64,000 nucleotides of DNA, taken from NCBI GenBank assembly GCA_021730985.1, contig JAKFYI010000015.1, forward strand, positions 1-64,000, read 5' to 3'. Of the stretch, positions 36,842 to 46,756 are shown piece after piece. The notes under the pieces are model-generated. The model saw only the letters and a list, made by a program, of their open reading frames with translations. It searched no databases and was not told the origin of the DNA. Both the position numbers and the translations under genes were made by a program. The DNA is from Hyphomicrobiales bacterium (GTDB lineage: Bacteria > Pseudomonadota > Alphaproteobacteria > Rhizobiales > Xanthobacteraceae). The first letter of the stretch is position 1. Each line of letters opens with the position of its first letter.

Positions 36842-37370
36842 GATCTTATTTCCGAGACTTCTATCCCATCTGCCGAGCCTGCTGTTCGCCGCGGTCGCCT
36901 TCGCGGTGGGACTGGGCATGGGCGCCGGGATTGCCCCGGTGACGGCGCGCAGCGGCCAGCTATCCGCCCCGCCGGTGGCCGTGGCCGACTCCGTTCGAGC
37001 CGAGGTCATCCGCGTCGCGCATCCGGCCGAAGTGGTGCGCGTGATCGATGGCGACACCTTCGAAGCGCGAGTTCACCTGTGGCCCGGGCTCAACATCACC
37101 ACGAGAGTACGGCTGCGCGGCATCGACACGCCGGAGCTCAAGGCGCGCTGCATGGAGGAGCGGACCAAGGCGGAGGCCGCGCGCGACGCGCTGCGCGCGA
37201 TCCTCGATCAGGGTGAAGTCGGCATCGTGCGCGTGACGCTCGACAAGTTCGGCGGCCGCGTGCTGGCCGACGCATCGACCCACGCCACCCCCGACGTGGC
37301 TGAGAGGCTGCTCGGCGACGGCCACGCGCGCCGCTATAGCGGCGCACGGCGCGAAACCTGGTGTCCGTGA
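36840..37370 (+). CDS. Staphylococcal-nuclease-like (thermonuclease) protein
   Basis: 176 residues: an N-terminal signal anchor (hydrophobic LLFAAVAFAVGLGMGAG) and an SNase domain with the calcium and catalytic residues visible in VIDGDTFEARV, LRGIDTPELKARC (Arg, Asp, Glu) and DKFGGRVLA (Arg). It would cut nucleic acids in the periplasm. The ATG at 36840 has no ribosome site and lies only 9 bp from the right target duplication of the IS, so the native promoter has been displaced by 2.1 kb and expression may be altered. An in-frame later start inside the anchor cannot be excluded. Confidence 0.85.
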   Translation: MILFPRLLSHLPSLLFAAVAFAVGLGMGAGIAPVTARSGQLSAPPVAVADSVRAEVIRVAHPAEVVRVIDGDTFEARVHLWPGLNITTRVRLRGIDTPELKARCMEERTKAEAARDALRAILDQGEVGIVRVTLDKFGGRVLADASTHATPDVAERLLGDGHARRYSGARRETWCP

Positions 37371-37392
37371 GAATCCAGGCGTGGCGCGGGTT

Positions 37393-37911
37393 CTAGCGCG
37401 TCACGATCACCGGCGTGCCGACGCCGACACGATCGTAGAGGTCGGTGATGTCCTGGTTGTACATGCGGATGCAGCCAGCCGACACGTAGCCGCCGATCGA
37501 GCCCGGATTGTTGGTGCCGTGGATGGCATAGTCGCCGCCCGAAAGCGTCAGCGCGGCGGCACCCATCGGATTGTCCGGCGATCCGGCCGGGATGTAGGCA
37601 GGCATCCCCGGCTTACGGAGGTCCGGCGGCGGCGCCCAGGCCGGACGAACGTGCTTGCCGTTGATGTGTGCGCGTCCCGCCCACTGCCGGCCGGCGCGGC
37701 CGACGCCGACCGTGTAGCGCAGTGCGCGGCCCTCGCTGAGCACCAGGTAGAGCTTGCGCTCGTTGGTGCGCACCACGATCGTTCCCGGCGAAGCGCCGCC
37801 ATTGAAGGCGACCACTTCACGCGCCGACGCCGGCGTGGGGATGGCGGAAAGGGAAAAAAAGGATGCGACAACGGCCGCGGAAGCGGCGATACGCAGGCAC
37901 AGGTGACTCAT
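37393..37911 (-). CDS. L,D-transpeptidase (YkuD family)
   Basis: 172-residue exported enzyme; signal peptide cut after PASA30. The YkuD active site is intact: His131 in AIHGTNNPGSIG and Cys147 in SAGCIRMYN. Such enzymes make 3-3 peptidoglycan cross-links or attach outer-membrane proteins to peptidoglycan, both common in Hyphomicrobiales. A full CtrA-like box lies 32 bp upstream of the start, suggesting cell-cycle control. It converges on the nuclease gene with a 22-bp gap. Confidence 0.92.
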   Translation of the reverse strand: MSHLCLRIAASAAVVASFFSLSAIPTPASAREVVAFNGGASPGTIVVRTNERKLYLVLSEGRALRYTVGVGRAGRQWAGRAHINGKHVRPAWAPPPDLRKPGMPAYIPAGSPDNPMGAAALTLSGGDYAIHGTNNPGSIGGYVSAGCIRMYNQDITDLYDRVGVGTPVIVTR

Positions 37912-37942
37912 AACGCAACGTCCAACTAACGTTGCCGCATCA

Positions 37943-37957
37943 TTAACCCTTTATTAA
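37943..37957. promoter_or_regulatory. CtrA-like box upstream of the L,D-transpeptidase gene
   Basis: TTAACCCTTTATTAA is a perfect TTAA-N7-TTAA and continues ACCAT, so both halves are TTAACC, the full alphaproteobacterial CtrA consensus. It begins 32 bp upstream of the start codon; the only gene it can serve is the transpeptidase. Confidence 0.65.
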
Positions 37958-38012
37958 CCATATTTTCAGGGCTGGACAAGGCCCAATAACCCGCTGATTT
38001 TGCATACAAATC

Positions 38013-38035
38013 GGGCGCGGCCCGGCGCCGCGCCC
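38013..38035 (-). terminator. Hairpin after acs
   Basis: Perfect 9-bp stem GGGCGCGGC/GCCGCGCCC with a 5-base loop, followed on the minus strand by GATTTG. The T-run is weak, so termination strength is uncertain. Confidence 0.45.
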
Positions 38036-38056
38036 ATGGCCGGTTTTGCAGGCCGC

Positions 38057-40030
<1,974 letters not shown>

Positions 40031-40091
40031 GGCTCCCTCCACGCGGCGCGCATGACGCCGCTACGCTGCGTTTCTTATGGCTTTGCAACGC

Positions 40092-40121
40092 ATTATGCTC
40101 CGGCCGCGCCGCAAGCGACAA
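40092..40121 (-). promoter_or_regulatory. Possible acs promoter
   Basis: Minus strand: -35 TTGTCG (40116-40121), 18-bp spacer, -10 CATAAT (40092-40097), about 60 bp before the acs start codon. Confidence 0.4.
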
Positions 40122-40180
40122 GGCTTGCGGCTTCCGACTTTGGTCGGTCATGCCGAGGCCGGAATAGCCAATAACGTCGG

Positions 40181-40606
40181 CTATTGCCCCATCCAGCCGA
40201 CGATGGCGCCGATGATCAGCAGTCCGCCGAGCCAGTGGATGCTGTCGATCACCGTCAGCATCGGCCGCTTGCCGTGGAAGGCGTTGTTGACCGTCATCGA
40301 GGTCAGCACAAAGCCGAACCAGATGATGGCGCCGGAGATTACGCCGGCGCGCAGGCTGAAGGTCTTGAGATGCACCAGCACGCCATACAGCGCCCAGGCC
40401 ATGATCAGCGCGCCGACGAACGCCAGCACGAACGGCAGATAAATCTCCAGCTTGGACTTGCCGGCCATTTCGGCCTTGCACTGTTCCATGGTCTTGCCTT
40501 GCGCCGCCATCCAGTGACTGCCGAGCGCGGTGTAGTAAGCGCCGCCGAACAGCCACGCCGCGACCGCGGCAAGGACAATCGAAAGGTAGTTCACGTTCGC
40601 CATCAT
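40181..40606 (-). CDS. DUF1761 membrane protein
   Basis: 141 residues with four predicted membrane helices and the family N-terminus VNYLSIVLAAVAAWLFGGAYY; the short loop after helix 1 carries a Cys (MEQCKAEM). DUF1761 proteins have no known function. Two ATGs (Met1, Met2) precede ANVNY. Single gene between acs and the divergent amidohydrolase gene; ribosome site GGAGGAG is visible upstream. Confidence 0.82.
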   Translation of the reverse strand: MMANVNYLSIVLAAVAAWLFGGAYYTALGSHWMAAQGKTMEQCKAEMAGKSKLEIYLPFVLAFVGALIMAWALYGVLVHLKTFSLRAGVISGAIIWFGFVLTSMTVNNAFHGKRPMLTVIDSIHWLGGLLIIGAIVGWMGQ

Positions 40607-40688
40607 GGTGGGCTCCTCCCGTCTCTTGCGTCATCATACACAGGCGGCATGAAATCTGCTTAGTCCTGGGCCTCGACGGGAGACAATT

Positions 40689-41900
40689 GTGCCAGCCATC
40701 GACCCCGATCGCCTGCTGGGCGATCTCTACAAGCTTCGCAGCTTCGGCACCTACAAGACTGGCGTCCATCGTCCCAGCCTTTCGCAGGCCGATGTCGCGG
40801 CCCGGCAATGGCTGGCCGGGCGGATGTCCGAGGCCGGTCTCGAAGCGCAGATCGACGGCATCGGCAATTTGTTCGGCAAGCGCCTCGGAACGGGACGGCG
40901 CGTGCTTGCGGGCTCACATTTGGAGAGCCAGAACCACGCGGGCTGGCTGGACGGCGCGCTGGGCGTGGTCTTCGCGCTCGAGGCGTCTCGCGCCGTGGGC
41001 AACGAATTCGGTGGCGTGGATGTCATCGCGTTCTTCGACGAGGAGGGCCACTTCGGCAGCTACCTCGGCAGCCGGTCCTTCATCGGCGACGTCACCGAGC
41101 CGGAAATCGACAAGGCGCGCGACCGCACGCACGGCAAGCCGTTGCGCGACGCGCTGGTCGAGGCGGGTTATGCCGGCCGGCTGCGCGTGACGATGGATCC
41201 GAAACGCTACGCCGGATTCTTCGAGGCGCACATCGAACAGGGCAACAGTCTCGAAGCCGCCGATCTGAAGATCGGCGTCGTCACCGGGATCGTCGGCCTG
41301 TGGGATTATCGCATCAAGGTGACTGGCGCACAGAACCACGCCGGCACCACGACGATGAAGCAGCGCAAGGACGCGGGTCTGACGCTGGTGCGGCTGATTG
41401 CGGCGGTCGATCGAGAATTCCGCGAGATCGCGAGCCCGACATCGGTCTGGACTTGCGGCCGCATGGAGTTCGAGCCCGGCGCGCCGAGCGTCATTCCGGG
41501 CGAAGCACGCGCGATGTTTCAGTTCCGCGACACCGATTCCAACGTACTGGAACGCCTGGAGCAGGCCTTGCAGCGGCACATCGCCGCCGCCAACAGCGCC
41601 GGGCCGTGTTCGATCGCGATGGAGGTGATCCGGCAGACCAAGCCGGCGCGGATGAGTGAGGATTTGCAACGCGCGATCGAGCAGGCGTCCGATCTCCATG
41701 CGCCGAAGCTCGCCATTCGCATGCCGTCCGGTGCCGGCCATGACGCGCAGCATGTTGCGCGGGTGCTTCCGGCGGCGATGCTGTTCGTGCCGAGCATCGG
41801 CGGTATCAGCCATCACTGGGCGGAGAACACGTCGGACGAAGACATCGTGCTGGGCGCGCGCGTGTTCACCGATGCAATCGCGAACGTGTTGAAGAGTTAG
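40689..41900 (+). CDS. M20-family amidohydrolase (allantoate/N-carbamoyl-amino-acid hydrolase type)
   Basis: 403-residue cytosolic metallohydrolase of the hydantoinase/carbamoylase branch of peptidase family M20. Metal ligands visible: His77 (GSHLES), Asp88 (GWLDGA), Glu118/Glu119 (FFDEEGHF), His181 (EAHIEQG) and His in GISHHWAENT near the end. The lid-domain block QNHAGTTTMKQRKDA is conserved. The usual GSHLD reads GSHLE, and the usual EEG-S-R-F reads EEGHFG; both could shift substrate. It starts with GTG at 40689 behind a good site (GGGAG). Likely acts on an N-carbamoyl or ureide compound for nitrogen scavenging. Confidence 0.87.
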   Translation: MPAIDPDRLLGDLYKLRSFGTYKTGVHRPSLSQADVAARQWLAGRMSEAGLEAQIDGIGNLFGKRLGTGRRVLAGSHLESQNHAGWLDGALGVVFALEASRAVGNEFGGVDVIAFFDEEGHFGSYLGSRSFIGDVTEPEIDKARDRTHGKPLRDALVEAGYAGRLRVTMDPKRYAGFFEAHIEQGNSLEAADLKIGVVTGIVGLWDYRIKVTGAQNHAGTTTMKQRKDAGLTLVRLIAAVDREFREIASPTSVWTCGRMEFEPGAPSVIPGEARAMFQFRDTDSNVLERLEQALQRHIAAANSAGPCSIAMEVIRQTKPARMSEDLQRAIEQASDLHAPKLAIRMPSGAGHDAQHVARVLPAAMLFVPSIGGISHHWAENTSDEDIVLGARVFTDAIANVLKS

Positions 41901-41908
41901 TCTCACTT

Positions 41909-42013
41909 GTGTCCCGGGCGAGCGACAGCGAGACCCGGGACCCCGGTTTGGCTGCCGAAGTAAGGAACCGGGGTCCCGGCTCGCGCTCGCCATGGCTCGC
42001 TTGGCCGGGACAC
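41909..42013. repeat. Extragenic inverted repeat, family D
   Basis: Nested inverted repeats: GTGTCCCGG/CCGGGACAC at the outside and CCCGGGACCCCGG/CCGGGGTCCCGG inside. Sits between the amidohydrolase gene and the convergent EVE genes. Confidence 0.7.
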
Positions 42014-42021
42014 GAGAGCCT

Positions 42022-42444
42022 TCAACCCTTCATCCCGCCCATCTCGCAGACCAGCGCCCACTCGTCATCCGTCACCGGCTGAACCGACAGCCGCGACTGC
42101 CGCAACAGCGCCATGTCCTTGAGCCTCGGCTCGGCTTTCACCGCGGCGAGCGTCACCGGCTTCGGCATCGCTTCACGCGCACTGAGGTCCACCACGACCC
42201 AGGGCTCGCCTTTTTCCGCTGTCGGGTCGGGATGGTGCTCGCGCACGATCTCGACGATGCCGACGACCTCCTTGCCGATATTGGAATGATAGAAGAAGGC
42301 GCGGTCGCCCTTCTTCATCTTCATCAGGTGAAGCTTGGCGAGGTGATTGCGCACGCCGGTCCACAGTTCGCCCTTGGCGCCCTTTGTCACCTGCTGATCC
42401 CACGACCAGACGTTGGGCTCGGATTTCACCAGCCAGTAGGCCAT
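42022..42444 (-). CDS. EVE-domain (PUA-like) protein, paralogue 1
   Basis: 140 residues forming a single EVE domain: MAYWLVKSEPNVWSWDQ start, LWTGVRNHLAK, MKKGDRAFFYHSN and the C-terminal LSVQPVTDDEW. EVE/PUA-like folds bind modified bases in RNA or DNA. The frame is open far upstream but that part is antisense-like read-through of gpsA; the ATG ending at 42444 matches the family start. A near-identical-length paralogue lies 2 bp upstream. Confidence 0.87.
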   Translation of the reverse strand: MAYWLVKSEPNVWSWDQQVTKGAKGELWTGVRNHLAKLHLMKMKKGDRAFFYHSNIGKEVVGIVEIVREHHPDPTAEKGEPWVVVDLSAREAMPKPVTLAAVKAEPRLKDMALLRQSRLSVQPVTDDEWALVCEMGGMKG

Positions 42445-42446
42445 CG

Positions 42447-42869
42447 TCAGCCCTTCACGCCGCCCATCTTGCAAACGGCCTTCCACTCGGCGGCCGTGAC
42501 CGGCTGCACCGAGAGCCGGCCATATTTCACCAGCGCCATGTCCTTGAGCGACTTCTCCGCCTTGACCGCGGCGAGCGTCACCGGCTTGGCGAGCGGTTCG
42601 ATGGCTCTCAGATCGACGGCGGCCCACGGCTCGCCCTTGGCCGCGGTCGGATCGGAATAGGCTTCCCTCGTCACCTCGGCGATGCCGACCACCTGCTTCT
42701 CGTCGCCGGTGTGATAGACGAAAACGCGGTCGCCCTTCTTCATCTCCTTGAGATGCCGCCGCGCGGTGAAGTTGCGCACGCCGGTCCAGACTTCGCCCTT
42801 GGCGCCGCGCTTCACCAGATCGTCCCAGGAAAAATCCTCGGGCTCGGTCTTCACCAGCCAGTTTCCCAT
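42447..42869 (-). CDS. EVE-domain (PUA-like) protein, paralogue 2
   Basis: 140 residues, colinear with the downstream copy from MGNWLVKTEPEDFSWDDL to the last residues MGGVKG (versus MGGMKG). Same blocks WTGVRNF, MKKGDRVFVYHTG and LSVQPVT. The start abuts the gpsA stop with no gap, so it is in the tsaD-gpsA transcription unit. Two EVE genes in tandem suggest duplication with divergence in ligand preference. Confidence 0.87.
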   Translation of the reverse strand: MGNWLVKTEPEDFSWDDLVKRGAKGEVWTGVRNFTARRHLKEMKKGDRVFVYHTGDEKQVVGIAEVTREAYSDPTAAKGEPWAAVDLRAIEPLAKPVTLAAVKAEKSLKDMALVKYGRLSVQPVTAAEWKAVCKMGGVKG

Positions 42870-43859
42870 CTACGCCTCCGATTTGAGGGGCCGCGCCAGC
42901 AGCGACTCGATCGCTGCGTCCACACTCAGTTGACCGCCGAGCACCGCGGCGATGGCGGCGGCGATCGGCATGTCCACGCCCTTCGCACGGGCCAGCTCGA
43001 CCAGCGCCGGCGCGGTGTACGCGCCTTCGGCCAGCTTGCCGTGACCGGCCTGGCCCAGCGCTTCGCCTTTGCCGAGCCCGATGCCGAACGCGAAGTTGCG
43101 CGACTGCGGGCTGGAGCAGGTCAGAACCAGATCGCCCAGTCCCGACAGTCCGGTCAGCGTCTCGGGCCGCGCACTGAACGCGCGGCCGAGACGAAATAAT
43201 TCGGTGAAGCCGCGCGTGGTCAGCGCCGCAACCGCGCTGGCGCCGAGCCCGCGGCCGGTGGCGATGCCTGCGGCGATCGCCAGCACGTTCTTCGCCGCGC
43301 CGCCGATCTCGACGCCGCGCACGTCGGTGGTGTGGTAGGGGCGGAACGTGTCGGACCCGATGGCCTGCGCCAGCCGCTCCGCCAGGCCGAGATCCTTGGC
43401 GGCGATGGTGACGGCGGTCGGCAGTCCGCGCGCCACGTCGGCGGCGAAGCTTGGGCCGGACAGGATGGCAGGCAGCGCGGTCTGCGCGCACTCCGCGATC
43501 ACCTCGGTCATGAAGCGGTGGCTGCCGCGCTCGATGCCCTTGGCGCAAGCGATGACCGGTGTTCCCGACGGCGCCACGTCGTTCAGCATGAGCGCGACGC
43601 CGCGCAACTCTTGCGCCGGGACGACAAGAAGGATGGCCTGCGCGCGCGAAGCGGCGCGCTCGATGTCTCCGGTGATCGCGATGCCGGCGGCAAGCTTCAT
43701 CCCCGGCAGGCGCGGATTTTCGCGGGTGGCTTCGATGGCTGCCACGGCCTTGGCATCGCGTGCCCACAAGGTGACCTCGCGTCCGGCGCGCGCGGCGACG
43801 TTGGCGAGCGCGCTGCCCCATGCGCCCGCGCCGAGCACCGCGACCCGATCGACGCTCAT
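42870..43859 (-). CDS. gpsA: Glycerol-3-phosphate dehydrogenase [NAD(P)+]
   Basis: 329 residues. Reduces dihydroxyacetone phosphate to sn-glycerol 3-phosphate for phospholipid synthesis. NAD-binding [10 protein letters not shown] at 10-19, [21 protein letters not shown] and the catalytic-lysine block [27 protein letters not shown] follows. The start overlaps the tsaD stop by 4 bases (ATGA), so translation is coupled. tsaD-gpsA adjacency is common in alphaproteobacteria. Confidence 0.97.
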   Translation of the reverse strand: MSVDRVAVLGAGAWGSALANVAARAGREVTLWARDAKAVAAIEATRENPRLPGMKLAAGIAITGDIERAASRAQAILLVVPAQELRGVALMLNDVAPSGTPVIACAKGIERGSHRFMTEVIAECAQTALPAILSGPSFAADVARGLPTAVTIAAKDLGLAERLAQAIGSDTFRPYHTTDVRGVEIGGAAKNVLAIAAGIATGRGLGASAVAALTTRGFTELFRLGRAFSARPETLTGLSGLGDLVLTCSSPQSRNFAFGIGLGKGEALGQAGHGKLAEGAYTAPALVELARAKGVDMPIAAAIAAVLGGQLSVDAAIESLLARPLKSEA

Positions 43860-44956
43860 GGCTCGGCCTGCGCGGCATTACCGCTGTGCGGCCGGTTGAA
43901 GAAGCTTGCCGGCTGCACCTGCTTTGCCACTTCGTCGAGCGGCCAGCGCGCGCGGGGCGGGGTGTCGAGCGAATCCGTGAGGCCGAGTGCCAGCCGTTCG
44001 GCGCCAGCCCAGGCGATCATCGCGCCGTTGTCGGTGCAGAGCGCGGGCGGCGGCGCCACCAGAACGCTGCCGGATTCGAAGCCGACGCGGTGCAGCACCT
44101 TGCGGATCGCCTGGTTGGCGGCGACGCCGCCGGCGGCAACCAGCGCCGTCGGCGCGCCGTAGCGCTCGCGGAAGATGCGCATGCCGGCGCGCAGCCGGTC
44201 GGTGATGGTTTCGGCGACCGCCTGCTGGAACGACGCGCATAGGTCGGCGACATCTTGATCGGTCAGCGGCGCGATCTTCTCGGCTTCGAGCCGCAGCGCG
44301 GTCTTCAATCCGGACAGGGAGAAATCTGCTTCCGGGCGGCCGTGCATCGGCCGCGGCAGCGCAAAGCGCGCCGGGTTGCCGCGCAACGCCTCCTGCTCGA
44401 CCTGCGGGCCGCCGGGATAGCCGAGACCGAGCAGCTTCGCGGTCTTGTCGAACGCTTCGCCGATCGCGTCATCGACGGTGGTGCCGATGCGGACGTAGTC
44501 GCCGACGCCGAGCACCGCCACGATCTGGGTGTGGCCGCCGGACGCCAGGAACAGGCAATACGGAAACGGCGTTGCGTCGGTCAGCCGCGCGGTCAGTGCG
44601 TGGGCTTCGAGATGGTTCACCGCGATCAGCGGTTTCGACTGGGTCAGTGCGATCGCCTTGGCGGTGGTCAGGCCGACGATGACGCCGCCGATCAGTCCCG
44701 GTCCTGCCGCAGCGGCAATGCCGTCGAGGGCCTCGAATTTCGTTCCGGCATCCGCCATCGCCTTGGCGATGATGCGGTCCAGCGCCTCGACATGGGCGCG
44801 CGCGGCTATTTCCGGAACCACGCCGCCGAACGCGGCATGTTCGCCGACCTGGGACAGGATGACGTTGGACAGGATCTTGCCCGGCCCGTCGCCGCTCCGC
44901 TCGACCACGGCCGCGGCGGTCTCGTCGCAAGTTGTCTCAATTCCGAGTACAAGCAT
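43856..44956 (-). CDS. tsaD: tRNA N6-threonylcarbamoyladenosine synthase subunit TsaD
   Basis: 366-residue Kae1/TsaD protein that with TsaB/TsaE transfers threonylcarbamoyl to A37 of ANN-decoding tRNAs. N-terminal [14 protein letters not shown], metal-binding His115 and His119 in [15 protein letters not shown], and the C-terminal [12 protein letters not shown] with the last metal ligand Asp. First gene of the tsaD-gpsA-EVE-EVE unit; divergent from hemC with 35 bp between tsaD start and the hemC ATG, a gap that contains the odd palindrome GTTGACTGTCAAC. Confidence 0.97.
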   Translation of the reverse strand: MLVLGIETTCDETAAAVVERSGDGPGKILSNVILSQVGEHAAFGGVVPEIAARAHVEALDRIIAKAMADAGTKFEALDGIAAAAGPGLIGGVIVGLTTAKAIALTQSKPLIAVNHLEAHALTARLTDATPFPYCLFLASGGHTQIVAVLGVGDYVRIGTTVDDAIGEAFDKTAKLLGLGYPGGPQVEQEALRGNPARFALPRPMHGRPEADFSLSGLKTALRLEAEKIAPLTDQDVADLCASFQQAVAETITDRLRAGMRIFRERYGAPTALVAAGGVAANQAIRKVLHRVGFESGSVLVAPPPALCTDNGAMIAWAGAERLALGLTDSLDTPPRARWPLDEVAKQVQPASFFNRPHSGNAAQAEP

Positions 44957-44991
44957 GGCTGACAGTTAGCATAGGCGTTGACTGTCAACCA

Positions 44992-45951
44992 ATGCGAGGT
45001 CCGGTGCCGGATTCCCAAGCCAGCCCTGCGAAACAAGCGGCGATCCTGCGGATCGGCACGCGCGGCAGCCCGCTGGCGCTGACGCAGGCCGGCATGGTTC
45101 GCGACGGGCTCGCTCGCGCCCACGGCCTCGACCCGGCGCAGATCGAACTCGAGGTGATCCGCACCACCGGCGACCGCATCCAGGATCGCCCATTGGCGGA
45201 GGCCGGCGGCAAAGGCCTGTTCGCCAAGGAGATCGAGGAGGCGCTGATCGAGCGCCGCATCGACCTTGCGGTGCATTCGTCCAAGGACATGCCGACGTTC
45301 CTGCCGGACGGTCTGGTGCTCACCGTGTTCCTCAAGCGCGAGGACGCCCGCGACGCCTTCATCAGCCGCAAGGCGCTGACGCTCCACGAACTGCCGCACG
45401 GCGCGGTGGTGGGAACCTCGTCGCCGCGCCGCCAGGCGATGGTGCGCCGCCTGCGGTCCGACCTGCGGGTGGTGGATTTGCGCGGCAATGTCGAAACGCG
45501 GCTGCGCAAGATTGATGACGGGGCGGCCGATGCCACGCTACTCGCACTGGCCGGGCTGAAGCGGCTCGGTCTCACGGGCGCTGCGGCGGCGGTGTTTTCG
45601 CTCGACGAATTCCTGCCGGCGGTTGGGCAGGGTGCCATCGGCATCGAGACCCGCGCCGGCGACGCGAAAACCCGCGCGCTGCTGGCGCCGATCGGCGATG
45701 CCGACACCGCAATCGCGCTGCAATGCGAGCGCGCGTTTCTCGCGGCGCTCGACGGTTCGTGCCGGACACCGATCGCCGGTCATGCGACGATCGCCAATGG
45801 ACAGGTGAGCTTTCGCGGATTGATCATCAAGCCGGACGGCAGCGAAGCGTTCGAGACCACGCGCAACGGTCCCGTCGGCGATGCGGAGCGGCTCGGTGAC
45901 GATGCGGGCCGCGAGCTCAAGGGCCGCGCCAGCCCGGACTTCTTCGCCTGA
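44992..45951 (+). CDS. hemC: Porphobilinogen deaminase (hydroxymethylbilane synthase)
   Basis: 319 residues from the ATG at 44992. Polymerises four porphobilinogens into hydroxymethylbilane. Typical blocks: RIGTRGSPLALTQA, VHSSKDMPT with the catalytic Asp, SSPRRQAM and LDGSCRTPIAGHA with the dipyrromethane-binding Cys257. The real start may be GTG at 45004, which has GAGG at a good distance, whereas the ATG lacks a clear site; an upstream frame overlapping tsaD is not credible. hemD follows after 1 base. Confidence 0.95.
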   Translation: MRGPVPDSQASPAKQAAILRIGTRGSPLALTQAGMVRDGLARAHGLDPAQIELEVIRTTGDRIQDRPLAEAGGKGLFAKEIEEALIERRIDLAVHSSKDMPTFLPDGLVLTVFLKREDARDAFISRKALTLHELPHGAVVGTSSPRRQAMVRRLRSDLRVVDLRGNVETRLRKIDDGAADATLLALAGLKRLGLTGAAAAVFSLDEFLPAVGQGAIGIETRAGDAKTRALLAPIGDADTAIALQCERAFLAALDGSCRTPIAGHATIANGQVSFRGLIIKPDGSEAFETTRNGPVGDAERLGDDAGRELKGRASPDFFA

Positions 45952-45952
45952 C

Positions 45953-46672
45953 ATGCGCCTCCTGGTCACCCGGCCCGAGCCCGACGGCGAGCGCACCGCG
46001 GCGGAGCTGCGCCGCCGCGGGCACGAGGTGATGCTGGCGCCATTGCTGCGCGTGGAGATCGTGCCCGATGCGGAACTCGGCGCCGGTCCGTTTGCGGCGG
46101 TGCTGTTGACCAGTGCGAACGGCGCGCGCGCCATCGCCATGCACAGGCGGCGCGGCGAGCTGACCGCGCTGCCCGCGCTCGCGGTCGGTGCGAGCAGCGC
46201 CAAGGCCGCGCGCGACGCGGGCTTCACCGATGTCACGTCGGCCGATGGCGATGGCGGCGATCTCGCCCGGCTTGCCACGGCCCGGTTCGCGGGGGTCGAA
46301 CGTCCGTTGCTCTATCCGGCCGGGGAGGAGCGCGCCCGCGAACTCGGCGGTGAATTGGCGGCAAGCGGGATCAAGGTCACCACCGCGATCGTCTATCGCA
46401 CCGTCAAGGTCACGGCCTTTCCGCCGGATGTGCGGGCGGCGCTCATAAGCGGCGCGATTGACGGCGTGCTGCATTTTTCCAGGCGTAGCGTCGAAAGCTA
46501 TCTCGAATGCGGGCGGGACATGCCCGGACCGGCGCTGGCGCCGGTGCATTGTTGCCTATCGGCGCGGGCCGCCGAGCCGCTTCAGGCTGCCGGCGCGGGG
46601 AACGTCCGCGTCGCGGCGCAACCCGATGAGACGGCGCTGCTTGCATTGCTCCCGGAGCCATCCAGCCGGTGA
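45953..46672 (+). CDS. hemD: Uroporphyrinogen-III synthase
   Basis: 239 residues, bilobed HemD fold, weakly conserved as usual. Recognised by MRLLVTRPEPDGERTAAEL, the LLTSANGARAI block, the hinge LLYPAGEERA and the C-terminal VHCCLSARAAEPLQAAG. It closes and inverts ring D of hydroxymethylbilane. One base separates it from hemC, and the Mic60-like gene follows 84 bp later. A short hairpin (46675-46692, GAAGCCGG with CCGGCTTT) right after the stop could attenuate read-through. Confidence 0.92.
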   Translation: MRLLVTRPEPDGERTAAELRRRGHEVMLAPLLRVEIVPDAELGAGPFAAVLLTSANGARAIAMHRRRGELTALPALAVGASSAKAARDAGFTDVTSADGDGGDLARLATARFAGVERPLLYPAGEERARELGGELAASGIKVTTAIVYRTVKVTAFPPDVRAALISGAIDGVLHFSRRSVESYLECGRDMPGPALAPVHCCLSARAAEPLQAAGAGNVRVAAQPDETALLALLPEPSSR

Positions 46673-46756
46673 TGGAAGCCGGAACCGGCTTTCCGGCACG
46701 ATTGTGCGTCAACAAGAGGCCGGGCCACGACCGGCCCGAATCGCATAGAATGCGGC

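Noticed and set aside
42022-42869. EVE pair as a phage-defence (modified-base restriction) module
   Set aside because: No nuclease or helicase domain or defence neighbour; they sit in a housekeeping unit.
42022-43878. 618-codon minus-strand frame covering gpsA and the EVE genes
   Set aside because: It is a different frame across gpsA; only its last 140 codons are a real EVE gene, gpsA itself has full family motifs in another frame.
44957-44991. Strong sigma-70 promoter in the tsaD-hemC gap
   Set aside because: TTGAC is present in the palindrome GTTGACTGTCAAC but no -10 box with proper spacing exists on either strand.
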